Assembly (NCBI GenBank): GCA_023101885.1
Contig: JALPQD010000406.1
Coordinates: 1,302,001 to 1,366,000, forward strand
Reading direction: 5' to 3'
Source of the DNA: Typhlomys cinereus
Taxonomy: Eukaryota > Chordata > Mammalia > Rodentia > Platacanthomyidae
Length of the DNA stretch: 64,000 nt
A program made the translations under genes and the position numbers. Below the pieces are notes generated by a model. It was not told where the DNA came from. It was given only the letters and a program-made list of their open reading frames with translations, and did no database searches. Below, one piece after another: positions 36,575-48,223 of the stretch (position 1 is its first letter; every line of letters begins with the position of its first letter).

Positions 36575-36915
36575 CTGTAATGGTTAATCTGTTCCTTTGT
36601 CATCCTGATGAAATTTACAATCACTTTAGGAGGCCAATTTCTGGGTGTGTTTATGAGGGTATTTTCAATTTTCAGAGAGGTTTATCCAAGGTAAGAAGAA
36701 CCACCCTCCATGTGGTTAGCACCATTAATAGATGGTCTGGGACCCCAGACTGCATACAATGGAGAAAGTGAGTGGAATCAGAGAATGTGTTCTCATTCAT
36801 CTCTTACTGCTTCTGTTCTGTGGATGCAATGAATGGGACCGGGACCTCATCTTCTGGCTGCCATGCCTTTCCCGTCATGAGAAGCTACTCTTACACTACA
36901 GGTCAAAATGAAGCC
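36575..36915 (+). mobile_element. hAT-Charlie-like non-autonomous element
   Basis: 'tgtaatggttaatctgttcc', 'tctgggtgtgtttatgaggg', 'agaggtttatccaaggtaag', 'gtggttagcaccattaatag', 'ctgggaccccagactgcata', 'ggagaaagtgagtgg' and 'ggtcaaaatgaagcc' follow, in order, the mammalian Charlie-type MITE that begins 'taatggttaatcttgattgtc'. The 3' terminus is lost. Confidence 0.65.
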
Positions 36916-37729
36916 TAACACTCTTCAGTACGGAAGTAGCTAATATGATCCATTCAGCCTCACAAAGCTAAATCTGAGGTCTAGGAAGAACAGCATTCCT
37001 TTCTGGAGATTCTGGGATGAATCTGAAAGATATAAGTCATAGGCTGACTTAAATGTGGGTTATGAGTAACTGTTTCCTTATTGGGTGTCAGCTGTAAGCA
37101 ACCACATGTAAGATCTCCTGCGTTCTGTATATTGTCCCCTTTTCTTTCACCAAGGACAGTGTAGGAGTTCTTCATGTTAGCATCAACCTTTCTATCTGTA
37201 TATTTGTCATTAATAGAGAAAAGCATCTGCTTTAAATGGCATGTGTGATTAGATTAGCAGTCTCCTAGATATCTCCTGTAAAACAACCATACTTCAATAT
37301 CCATATTCAAAGCCACAATTTCCAGATTATGATTGTCAATAATTGAATAGCAGTTTCTGGCAACACTGTGGCAGGATTCGTAGAAGCAGGAAATGGGCAT
37401 CATTGCAGGAAAAGGATTTCTCTCTACTTGCTTTGCAAAGTGGAGAGAATGGCAAAGGAGACCAGACTATCTAGACTGGAAAAGTAAAATCAAACTCGAA
37501 CTATCTTCATTTTGACTATTATATTGCTTCCCTCCCCCATATAGTTTCCCTTCTTTTAAAGCTTAGAATGTCTTATCTATCTCTCAAACTATTCCTGCAA
37601 GAAGGAATTGTAAAATGTTGAATTGGGTATATAATTTAAGTTTAAAAAATTAGCACAAAGTACTGATATCTTCATTCATTTTGTTCAAAACTTTTAAAAT
37701 GGATTAAAAAAAAGTCTTTAAATTTGGTT
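36916..37729. other. Unique DNA
   Basis: No repeat family recognised. Confidence 0.4.
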
Positions 37730-39170
37730 TAACACTGGTCCAAATCTGCACCCACGTATAAGCGTGTACAAATTTAAGTCAATCGCTTGTATGGTATACG
37801 CAAAGGAAGAAAATGTTATTCCAGCGAGATAACCAAACAAGCGGTGGAAATCTCAAACCAATTAGTAAATATCCAATGAGAGGGGATCAACTTTTGAGTG
37901 CCTTTTGGATGGCACTCTTGTGAGGACTTCATTTTTTGAGCTACTGAATCCTGCCACATCAGCTTCTGTAAAGGAGATCTGCTGTTGCGGTTATTACCAT
38001 TTCTTAAGGTCCTATCTGTAAATACATTGAAGCTTAAACCCAAACGCACAAGTACATCTCCAGAGAAGAATGACATAGAACTGAGGACACATAAATGGAA
38101 TGCTTTGTCTAGCACAAAAAATGTAAATGAATTGCCCAGAAAGAAAACTAAGGAATTCAAAGGCTTTCTTGATTGCTTCCTTTAAAATGCCAAGAACTTA
38201 AGCTGGCCTTTCTTATCTTCCACTACATGCATGTGACACTTTAGGAGGTCTTTCTTATTGTACTATAATTCAGGGACTGTTCCAGTTCCCTGCTCCATGC
38301 CTTTTTCCAAAGGGCAGCCTGAGATGTATAATTCGGGTAATGAACAGCTGCATAATTTAAGGGTCGAGCTAGTAGGGCACAGTTCCTTATTTGTGTTGCT
38401 TTAGCAGTTGCCAAGATGTTCCAGGCCTATTTAGCAATACCATTTTTTGACTGCTTTATTTCTTGCAGATGATATATGCTGGGATTTGATTGTGTTCCAG
38501 AAAGTGAATTTTATCAGCAGAAGTACCAGAGCAAGCTTTTCTCTCATTTTACTCCAAAGGGCAACAGCGCTGCGCTATAATGAGGTAATTTTTTTCCAGC
38601 CATGCACACACTGTGTTCTATCAGGCAGGACTGTTTAAACCAAGTCCTGTCCCTTTCCAAAGCATGATGGACTCAATCACTGAGCTATCAAAGACATTTC
38701 CACACTGCATCCCTCTCACACAAGGCCAATCTCGTGAATGTTCAAAAGGGCCAGCGACGAGGCCCTTCAAGATGAAGGCTGCATGCTGATTAATCAGTCG
38801 CTTTTTTATTCCATCTTGGCAAGTGTTCCCTGTTTGTAAATAAAAGGTTTACCCTGAATTTCCTGTAAACTAAAGAACATAAGGCTGGCTTGGCCCTCAT
38901 TCACAGAGGAAGAAAACTGCCTGCTGTCAAAGTAACAGAGATTGCAATGTCCACTGTCATAAATACTCCTTCAGGTATCTGGAAGAGAGGCTGAGGCAGG
39001 GTTAATCTGGAAACAATTGCTATTTCATCACTTTGAAGCAGAATAGGCAAACTTAAAAGAAAAACAACAGTGATGTGTCTTCTGTGTGATTAAAACACTC
39101 TCTGTTTGCGGAAAAATCCCTGAAGAACAATCTGTGGATGCACTAGAGTACGCACCACACAAGAGTCATC
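37730..39170. other. Repeat-free CpG-retaining block, best candidate regulatory region
   Basis: About 1.4 kb without any recognisable transposon or microsatellite. CpGs are frequent for the region, for example around 37755, 37763, 37784, 37799, 37825, 37842, 37987 and 38045, and again around 38745-38800. A perfect 12-bp palindrome CTGATTAATCAG sits at 38786-38797. The frames present are short and overlap on both strands. The texture fits conserved non-coding enhancer DNA, but this is inference. Confidence 0.35.
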
Positions 39171-39711
39171 TCAAGGGACAAGACCTGCGTGTGGAACAGG
39201 ATGTCTTATTTCAAGGAACAGATTAGTGCTCATCAGATGGTAAATAGCTAATGGAACAGAGATGTGATGCACCACAAGGACTAGAAATTGTCTCCCAACT
39301 GGCAAGTACAGTGATTTGCTGATGACCCAAATTATTTTCAGGCAGTTTGGCACATCTCTATTTGTCACACTTACACGGCCAAGCCAAATGCATTTAATTA
39401 ATTGAGAGTATTTTCCTTTTCTTGAAGTAGGAACAAAACAGTAAGTGTTTCTTGATTGCTCATAAACACCCCAAACGACAAGAATTATATTCCACTTGCC
39501 ATTATTCATCTCTGGTTATCTCGCCTGAGGAACACACAGCCATTGGAAACATCCCTTCCTGAGGAGGAATCTGAACTTAGAGAAACAGCTCTACTAACAC
39601 TTTGTGTGTGTGTGTGTACCACGCTCGTTGTTGTTGAGACTACACTTGTCAAACAAGGCTGGCACTTTCCCTCCTCAGAGTTGAAAATAAGGTAAGAAGC
39701 AAAGCTTTCTG
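39171..39711. other. Unique DNA
   Basis: A short TG run lies at 39604-39617. A 112-codon minus frame (39171-39509) has no recognisable motif and overlaps no flanking exon signals. Confidence 0.4.
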
Positions 39712-39935
39712 AGGGTTAAGAAATGGCTCAGAGGATTAAAGGACTTACTGTGTAGGCATGAGTATCTGAGTTTGAATCCCCAGAGTTCCCTAAGCCTGAG
39801 CATGGAACTCCATGTTTTTTATCCTTTGGTAGTAGTGGCAGTAGCAGGAAAACCTCTGGAAGTTTCTATTCAGGTGTATACAATGGTGCACACTGATCTC
39901 AGTGCACACTGGATGAAGAAAACTGACACCTAAAG
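39712..39935 (+). mobile_element. B2/B3-type SINE, old
   Basis: The head 'agggttaagaaatggctcag' followed by 'aggattaaaggacttactgt' and a B box 'gtatctgagtttgaatcccc' (39761-39780) are clear. The 3' part is diverged and its limit approximate. Confidence 0.6.
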
Positions 39936-42689
39936 ACAGCATCCTCAATGACATGAAACAGCGTGGGATTTTAGGAAGATGGTTATGGAATGTAGGAAAT
40001 AAGCGGTTCATTCTGGAATCTTCTATTTAATGAGACTTTGCTCAAAAATCTCTGGCTAGGGGCTCTTGAACTTTGCTTCTAGTTGTATCTCTTCCCTTAA
40101 CTGGTTTTGTAGTAGGGAATGGCACTGTTTTTTACACATTGGCAAAATGAGGAATTAGCCTAGATAAATTCCAGGGGTCTCTACTAGTCCTAGAAATGGA
40201 TGAATCACAAAACAGGAAATGATGTGTTTATTAATTTTTATGTAAAGGCATTGCAAACAGAAAGTCTCAATTAAAATAAAAGCAGCAGCAATAGTAAAAA
40301 TAAATATGTTAATTCATACCAAAATAAAAATCATTCCATTTTGTTAACTTTAAGATGGTGGAAATATATTAACTCTCTCAAGCCCTCAGGGGTTTTGTGT
40401 CGAAAGTACACATTTTTATAACTAAACATGTACTGCGTATTACAATTATAAGTTATAGCCAGCTATATAAATTTTATATACCAATATAAAACTTACCTAG
40501 CACAGAAAATTTAAGAATGTCTCTGAAGAAAAATATATTAAAGCTCTGTTTCAATTGCATACCAAGCGTAGTTTAATGTATTCATCTTCTGAACATATGT
40601 AATACACAAATAGAATGCAATAGTATATTGCATTTGCATCTTGAATTTTAATGCTTTCAGCAAGTCGCTGTTTAGATGAAGGAAAAAAATGTCATGAACA
40701 GTCACAATTCCCTTATCATTCATGTTCTTAAAATGTATAAACTTTTCAGGCCTTCAGCTATTGAACAGACTACAAATTAGCAATCCAAACAAATGTCAGA
40801 ATAAGAAAAAAATGAATCAATCACTCAGAATTGTAGTACTCTCCAAAAACTTGACTTCAGAAAATACCTACAAACAAAATTCATCTTCCTTCCCTTTCTT
40901 GTCCACCGAGCATGTTCATTCCAACCAAGATACATAATACTTTAGTCACTTCCACTCCCTGGCTTATTAACCCCTATTCTGCCTCCACTTGCCTCCTGCC
41001 CAGCCTTTACCTTCTGGGCAGCCATTTCAGACGCTCCTGGGAGAACCCAGATGGATGTTCACTTTGCTAATTCTCCAATGTGCAAAAACCTCAGCCCATC
41101 AGCTTTTCCTTAACTGAGCTGCCAGCGACTGCCTGAGCAACTGAGAAACTGGTGTTGACAGGCTCCTCTTCTAATCTGTGCTGTTCAACCTCAACTTGAC
41201 CCAGACTGTTGTTCAACAATTCCTTTAATCATCACTTATTGACTCATGGGACAATTCAACATGGTAGCTTTCCTCAGGCCTCATTGTTGGCAAATGTCAC
41301 CACCTGATATTTAGCTGAGCATTCTGAGGCCTGCTTCCTTTAGCTCCCTGCCCTCATGCACGTTTCTTTCTCCTGATTTCGCAGAAAAAAAGCATCTGCT
41401 GGTTTTCTCTGAATCTTTACTCTGTTTTACTCTCCTTCATTTGCATCACATTCTAGGGTCTTGTTTACATACTAGGACACTGCCTCTCCTCTTCAACAAC
41501 TCATCCCCTTTGGTCACCCACCCCAGAAAATTTTATTCAATAGACCCTGTCCACAGACTCTTTCCAGCATAGAAATGTTCAAAAACTACACCTTGTCAAA
41601 AAAAGAAAAAAAAAAAAAAGAAAATCCAAATCCAACAAAGAAAATCACATTTTGTCTCACCTAGGGTTTTGTGTCTCTAGTGTTTACTTGATGGCAACTG
41701 TCCTTTCTGCTTGCTACCAAGCTTTTCTATTGCTGAATAACCTACTTCCTGATGGAGTTCACTTCCAAATCACCCTTTAAGCCTTAGCAATCAGCACTGT
41801 CTGGGACTGGAATTATTTGTCTCAAGAGCACATAGACTTCCATGTCAGTTATTGTATCTCATCCTCTGAAAATGGCCTCCTCCCCTCACAATACATTTCA
41901 CAGAGGAATTTTCTCTTCCTCTGTACACGTGAACGTGATTCACATACAAATGAGATGCAATAAAGATATGGCAAACATATCTGATCACCAGACTTCTCTG
42001 AAATATCCATTTCTATGGACCTGGGGAGATGTGATTTTAACAAGGCAGGACCTTGAGATACATTGAGGTAAGGCCAACTGAATGGAGAAAACACATCATT
42101 CTAGAGCAACTAGCAGGCAGAGCTTACTGGGAAAGGACACATTCTGGGCTTTCAAAAAACATCTGTTGAATAGCCAAGTCCATGAATGCATGTCTTGCTG
42201 TTTGAAGGCAAGGGGTGATTTAAAATGTAAGGGGATACTATTGCTTTGCTTTTTTAGTGTTTCTGTACTTTTCACATAGATGTTTAGCCACTCTGGCTAA
42301 ATATTTGCTCTGTTATGCACAAATGCCTGTGAACAATCGACAGAGGTTTCAAACTGCTCATTTTCAAATGATGGCGTTCCATGTTAGGAGATTCAGATGT
42401 GCCACAGATTTAGCACATATAGAGCCCTCAGTACAGGAGGGGGACTTTTGAGCCCGGCACAGCTCCAGTCCTTATGTATTCCAGGAATATGGGTACCATG
42501 GGCCACCAAAAGCGGCTTCTAAAGCCACATTGCTGGTAACTCCAATATCCACTGTGCCCTCTTTACCTGCTTAGAGACAGAGGAAAGTGGGAGAAGGAAT
42601 GTTAAAGGCTAGTTGCAGGGGAAAGAAGTGGAGATTTTCTTAAGAGGTTGCCACAGTTATTTTGACGGGATGTCTGCTCCCTGCTACTT
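39936..42689. other. Unique DNA, partly pyrimidine-rich
   Basis: 40940-41580 is C/T-rich and may be a worn ancient repeat that I cannot name. 41598-41623 is an A-rich run. 41840-42450 carries several short overlapping frames with no coding signal. No gene supported. Confidence 0.4.
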
Positions 42690-43090
42690 GCTTGATTGGA
42701 TTCTAACTACTGATGGGTGCAGTCGGGAGACATCGTTAATTTAACAATTTAATGCATTCCCAGATGTTTCCACACTTGTCTCACTGTACTTCTCTTTTTT
42801 CATGAATCTTCTTGAGCATATCCTTAAACTTTAGATGTTCCCAAGATATTTCCACTGCTCACTTAGCCATCTACAGGCATTTTGATATTTTCCAATCTTA
42901 TATGATAATCTACAGCCTCCCTCCTCAGACGTCTGCCTACTCTCGACTCACATTTCATGCAAATATATCTTAATTTATATTTCAAACATATCATGCATTC
43001 CACTGTTTTTGTCACTGAGAGATTTGTTTCTGTACTGAACTATTTCCTTCAGAATTCTTTGAGCATACCAAACACATTACTATTTTTCTA
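42690..43090 (+). mobile_element. Possible L2-like relic
   Basis: 'tatttccttcagaattcttt' followed by 'gagcataccaaacacattac' (43041-43080) resembles the L2 part 'ccttgctgttcctcgaacacgccaagcac'. The rest of the block has the C/T-rich texture of L2 3' regions, but matches are weak. Confidence 0.25.
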
Positions 43091-44569
43091 AAAATATAGA
43101 TTAGAAAACCACCGTTAACCATATTCCTCTACATCACAGCATTGGACATGAGTGATCACTTCTTCCTTCTTAAAAATTCTATACTTTCTTCTTTCCACTT
43201 GGAAAACCCACTGACTTCAATTTTTTTTTCTTATATCATTTTCCAGTCTTATAATTTCTTTGTTATAGCCACTGAATGCTGGGTACTACAGGGTAAGCAT
43301 TTTAAATTTTCAAGTATTTTGAAGAGAACATCATAGTACTGAGGTGAGATAACTTATCAATCTCAAGATGTAGCTATGTCTTTGAATTAAAAGTAAAGGC
43401 TCCTAAAGTCTGGATTTTTTACATTATCACTTTACCAAAATCAAAGTATAAACCAAGTTTACCTTCTTTATTCCTTTCTTGTATAGCATTTGGATCTCTC
43501 TTCTTAAAATTGAAATTAGTTTTCTAAAGTGTTAAGTCTTAAAAAAATGTCTTAACTTCAACAGCAAATTAGTTGACATTATAACCAAAGACATCTCCTT
43601 TGTCTTCTTGAAAACCATCTCATTTAGAGGTTTCATTGACATCAGCTGTGCTTTTCCATATACTTGGTCTTTCACAAACTCTATGTAGTTGGATATCTTG
43701 AATCATATTGCCCAAACAAAGTAAAAGGATGAGTTGCTTAAACATACATATGTCTCTCAAATTCCCAGAGGAATTCCAAGATGAAGGTAAAAGCAGGTAG
43801 TTTTATGCAGAGGCCTGTTTGTGTGCTCCAAATGCTCACAGGAGGCTACCCATAAAAAATATTACTGATTGACACTGGTTGCTACAATATCTGGTGACCA
43901 ACAGATGGATCACACCTCTGTGGAATATGCGAATGAGACCTTCCATTCTGACCTATTTATTAAATGATATCCATGACCTAATGTTGTTATGATCAATACA
44001 TATGTGCATAGTGGCTCTTGAGGCTTTTTATAGCCTCTTGAACCAGGAGTGTAATCCTCCATTATACAGATTTGAAGAGTTAATCAATTAAATTCTGGAT
44101 AAGGTCAAAGACTATTGATCCATGTTTCAATGAAATCCCTTCCTTTAACTTCCCCTTTTTTGATTTTTCTTGTGATCCAAGTGTGTCTCCTTACAACACA
44201 TTTTTAGAGTAGCTGAACTTACATAGTGGTAGAAACAGAGTGGTCCTCAAAGAGCATAATGATTCGCTGGCACTGAAATCAATAGTGGTATAAAACCTTG
44301 AAGCAGAAAAAGTTGAAAATAAAAATATGAATGCCTAAACTTCAAGAACATACTTTAAAAGTAGAATTTAAAAGATATTTTTTTTGCTAGTGGTAGGAAG
44401 ATAGTATATATATAAACCCAAATGACTTCCTACAATGCATTGATGAGTGTTGGAAATAAAATATCTGGATAGTATGAAAGTTGTGTGTATAGATCACTTT
44501 TTACTCACTCAATTGTGATTTTTTAGCTGTATTTCAAAAAAGTGATATGGATGTTAATAAAGCAAATAA
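43091..44569. other. Unique AT-rich DNA
   Basis: No family or exon recognised. Confidence 0.45.
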
Positions 44570-44712
44570 TAAAATAATTTACATATATTTTATAATCTGC
44601 ATATACACATATGTAAATTAAATATACACATATAAATTATATGTGCACATATGTAAAAATTATATAAACTATTGTATATTCATGCATGTATATTTAAACA
44701 TACATATGTATA
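44570..44712. repeat. AT-rich stretch with repeated CACATATGT palindromes
   Basis: ACATATGTAAA-type words recur at about 44607, 44648 and 44701, embedded in TATA-rich sequence. Several are self-complementary, so the stretch could fold. It looks like a degenerate AT/CA microsatellite. Confidence 0.7.
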
Positions 44713-45187
44713 CTAAGCCTCCTTTTTTGTTTAATTTTATACCCTTTAAATACTTATGCATAACAAAAACTTCTCATTTTTTGTCTTATAATATGAAGTA
44801 GATTCAATTCATCTATGCTTATTGAACATAATGTTTCTTTTAATCTTAGTCTATAAAAGTGCAGTGTTTCCATGTCTGACACTATGTTTTTTTAATCTGT
44901 CTGAATTTGTGTCTCAGATAATGATGGATTTTTTTTATATTGAAAGTAGAACTATGTCCTGAATATATTAATCTGCCTGTAGTATCTAGTAAATAGTGAA
45001 TTGTAAATATTGCAAATTTGGAATAATTCCACTTGGCACAATTCAATTGCTAGGTGGCTAAATGTTGTGATTAGAAACAATTGGCAAGACAAAAATCCTC
45101 CTGTTAGTAATCCTTATTAACCTAGAAAAAAGCAAACAAATGAAATTGCTTTTGACTAATGTTGGCAGTACGTTAAGGACAGCAAAA
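44713..45187. other. Unique AT-rich DNA
   Basis: Nothing recognised. Confidence 0.4.
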
Positions 45188-45222
45188 CTTCTCTCTCTCT
45201 CTCTTTCTCTGTCTCTGTCTTC
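45188..45222. repeat. (TC)n microsatellite
   Basis: CT repeats with T and G interruptions. The RDRERERER run in a minus-strand frame is its translation. Confidence 0.9.
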
Positions 45223-45455
45223 TACTTTATTCATAATTGTGTACTTCATTAACTGAGAAAGGATTTTATTCTTTTATTTTTTTGGTTTTGTTTTCAATAC
45301 CAAAATTGTAAATTATAATGTCAAATTGTAGCTTCTCTCTGTTTTTTAAAGAAATTTCTTCTGCAACTGAAAGTTTGTACATTATGCTTAAGTAAAGTGA
45401 GATATTGATATTGCTCCCATTATTAAAACAAACAAAAATAATAATGATAAAGTAT
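45223..45455. other. Unique AT-rich DNA
   Basis: Nothing recognised. Confidence 0.4.
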
Positions 45456-45755
45456 TGGAATTGGAGAGATAGATTAGATGGAACACTGCTTGTTGGAGGA
45501 AGACTGGATTTCAGTTACCTGAAACACCCTATAATAACATGGCAGGGTAGTTCAGGTCTAGTTCAGTGCTAGGAAGGCAGGACAGCAAAACTTCTCCCTG
45601 AGGATTGCTGACCAGCCCGTTGGTGAGCTGCAGGTATAGTGAGAGACACTATGTAAAAAAAAAAAATAGTGAGGGAAAGAGATTGAGGAAATTCACTCTG
45701 GCTTTCACACACATGCATATTCAAAAGGATAAAGTGTATGCATGCACACACATAA
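45456..45755 (+). mobile_element. B4/RSINE1-like SINE
   Basis: Head 'ggaattggagagatagatta', middle 'ctgaccagcccgttggtgag', then 'agtgagagacactatgtaaa', A-run, 'gggaaagagattgaggaaat', 'ctctggctttcacacacatg' and a CA-rich tail. This is the full RSINE1/B4 order (tRNA-like head, B1-like middle, CA tail). The opposing frames of 64 and 92 codons inside it are chance. Confidence 0.65.
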
Positions 45756-46415
45756 GATGCCAAAGCATTTCATTCAATAAGTTTAATTGGCAATTTGTTG
45801 TTTTTTATAATGAGGATGACTTATTTCACCTTTATTTTGCTGAACTTGTCTTCCTTTTCATGAGAAAAAATACCGTAATTTAAAAGTCAGAAAGGTATTA
45901 TAAGTAGTAATTCTTAAATCTAGCTTACCCTATTTATTGCTATGAATCTCTTTAAAAGATTGTCACTTTTCTTTTTATGTGTGATTGAAGTAACAGTAAA
46001 AAGTGACAAATAATTTAGGAAAAAAAAGAAGCAACAAAGTATTATAGCAGCATGAAATGAATTTTAAGGAATTCATGCTTTAAAATAATATGAATGCAGT
46101 AAGGGTTTTATTCTTAAAAGGCTAACCAGCTTGTATTGAACAAGTTCTGATGCCATTTTCTCATCACTAAAAAAAGATATTATGTCTTCTTTCCCTTAAT
46201 ATTTATAGCACATAAGAACATGCCTGGAATGTTTGTATAAATCTGTAGTAATTAATTTTTCTCTCTCTTGGGCAGACTGGAAGAAATTATGAACAAAATT
46301 CAGCCAATTAGACATTAATTCACCATATCCATTACTAACATGGATGTTTTGACTTTGCTAGTCCAGGTGGGAAGAGGTGTAAGCATTTGCATTTTAGCAA
46401 GTATATTGTAGATAA
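45756..46415. other. Unique AT-rich DNA
   Basis: Nothing recognised. Confidence 0.45.
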
Positions 46416-46447
46416 GAAATCTCTCTCTCACTCACTCTCGCTCTCTC
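46416..46447. repeat. (TC)n microsatellite
   Basis: CT repeats with ACTCACTC and one CG interruption. Confidence 0.85.
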
Positions 46448-46798
46448 AACTATACTAGTAGAAGAGACTAGAAAAGAGACAAGTTGAAATCACATTTTGT
46501 AATCAGTCTAACAGTATTCATACACACGTGGCCTTAGCAGTCTCTCCAAGCGCAGGGTATGTTGTTAAAACCTGTAATAGGCTTGGGTTGAAAAGCAAAC
46601 ACACGCTACCGCCATACTTGTGTATTCTTTCCTTGTGAATGCTCCTGATTGGTACAAAGTTTTATCAAACTAATAGCAGCATCAACAGCACAACGACAGT
46701 TGCTATTCTTTTGCATGTAATCATGAACGTGACTGTATAATTTAGAGAAAATTTATATTATCAAAGCTGGACTCCAAAAGACAGCTTGCTGCTGCCTT
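46448..46798. other. Repeat-free block, possible conserved non-coding element
   Basis: 46560-46745 lacks repeats and keeps several CpGs (46550, 46604, 46611, 46693, 46728). No frame of note. Conservation cannot be judged here. Confidence 0.2.
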
Positions 46799-46885
46799 TT
46801 ATATATATATATTTCTTAAAATACATTTAATTTTAATATATATACATTAAATACTTTTAATTTTAATATATAAATATATATACAC
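46799..46885. repeat. AT-rich tandem repeat
   Basis: Two related units of about 36 bp, each with 'ttttaattttaatatata', follow a (TA)n run. Degenerate low-complexity DNA. Confidence 0.75.
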
Positions 46886-47462
46886 TTTAAAAGTAATCTT
46901 TTTTGACTTATTTAGTGCTTCTCTGCTTTTGTGGCCATTTTTCTGTTTATTTTCTTATTTCAAATGACTCCACTAGACAAGCTGAAATGTTACAACTTGT
47001 TGCCAACAATCCTTGTCACGATAAGGATGCAGTGTTGCACTTTCCTGAAAAGGTCATTATTCGAACGGCTTTGCTCAGTTTTGAATTATGATACTGTTAG
47101 CCATTGAGCCCAATGTTAATGAATCAACAATGTACATTAAGAAAGGGGCCTTAAAACACAAATACATAAAACAAGGTTATATATTGATCATTTGCTGAAA
47201 ATATTGCCACCCAGGGCTCACAGAACCTAACCTTAAATTTTCCCAAGGGGTGATGATTTAGTATGATTTAGTATTGGCTAATTCAGTGTTCCTGGCAACT
47301 TTATAGAACATAACTACTGAAAATGAGAATTGACTATACACCTCCTACACTATTCCTAGGAGAAAATATCAATAGAAAAGCAGACTCCAAATTGATGTCT
47401 TCTCTGACTAAAAATAAACATTTTGGTGTTTTTACTCCAAGTAATTTTCAGGCAGATATTTG
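46886..47462. other. Unique AT-rich DNA
   Basis: Nothing recognised. 47263-47276 duplicates 'agtatgattt' locally. Confidence 0.4.
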
Positions 47463-47478
47463 AAAATAAATTTTTTAA

Positions 47479-47489
47479 TGTTTTATTTA

Positions 47490-47534
<45 letters not shown>

Positions 47535-47809
47535 TGTGTGTATGTGTGTGTGTGCGTACATGTAGGTGTATGCCAGAGGATACTGTATGTCCCTGTGGAG
47601 GAACAAGGATGACTTTGGGAATCAACTTTGATTGCTTCTACCTCCATCTTGCTTAGTTCTGGGGTTTCTCAGGCTCTGCTCCCCAGAGCAGAAGTACAAG
47701 CTTCTGCCCTTTTTGCAGGGCTCTTTTATGCTGGATCTGGGATCCAAACTGAGGACCCTCTGCTTGTGTGCCAGGTAGAGTCTTAACTCCTGAGCCATCT
47801 CTCCAGCCC
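47479..47809 (-). mobile_element. B2-like SINE, long subtype, minus strand
   Basis: On plus: TTATTTATTTA, a long GT tract (47495-47556), 'gaacaaggatgactttggga', 'ttgattgcttctacctccat', 'ggatctgggatccaaactga', then the tRNA-like head 'cttaactcctgagccatctc'. The segment 'aaggatgactttgggaatca' is shared with the copy at 18116 and absent from the copies at 24014 and 32789, so a longer subtype exists. Flanks AAAATAAATTTTTTA and AAAAATATTTTTAAA may be a degraded target duplication. Confidence 0.82.
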
Positions 47810-47926
47810 TAAAAATATTTTTAAAGCAGAAAAAAATTCATGGAATGAAACAGAATATGTAAGTGTTCATATACTATGAAGTGGAATTTTATTACAATTA
47901 ATGTATTTCTATGCATTAAAAATTAA

Positions 47927-47942
47927 AATATTTTCTAATTGA
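47927..47942. repeat. Target-site duplication, left copy
   Basis: AATATTTTCTAATTGA, identical to 49276-49291. It is preceded by AATTAA, so the site reads TT/AAAA, the preferred L1 endonuclease site. The SINE starts 1-2 bp after it. Confidence 0.92.
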
Positions 47943-47943
47943 T

Positions 47944-48215
47944 GGGCCTGGAGAGGTGGCTCAGGGGTTAAGCCTCTGCCTTGCAGGCAGAAGGTCCTGA
48001 GTTCGGATCCTAAACCCCACCTATAGATGCCAGAGCGGAAGCGGGGCGGCCTGTGTTTCTGGTCCTGGTAGGGCGGAGCCTATGAATCCTAGGGCAGAGT
48101 AAACAAGGAGGTAGAGGCAGTCCATGGTGGTTCCCAAATTCGTCTGTGGTTCTACACACAGGCACACACACACACATACAAACACACACGCACAATTGAA
48201 TAAATTAAAAAAAAA
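47944..48215 (+). mobile_element. B2-like SINE, young, 5' half of a SINE/L1 composite
   Basis: Head 'gggcctggagaggtggctca', B box 'gagttcggatcc' (48000-48011), body 'ggtcctggtagggcggagcc', CA-rich tract and the tail motif CAATTGAATAAAT (48193-48205) with an A-run. It is followed directly by an L1 3' end. Its own target duplication is not found at the inner junction; the left flank is instead repeated after the L1. Confidence 0.92.
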
Positions 48216-48223
48216 TTTTAAAA

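Noticed and set aside
40940..41580. Possible LTR or exon in C/T-rich DNA
   Set aside because: No LTR ends, polyadenylation arrangement or long open frame; similarity to known LTRs was not convincing.
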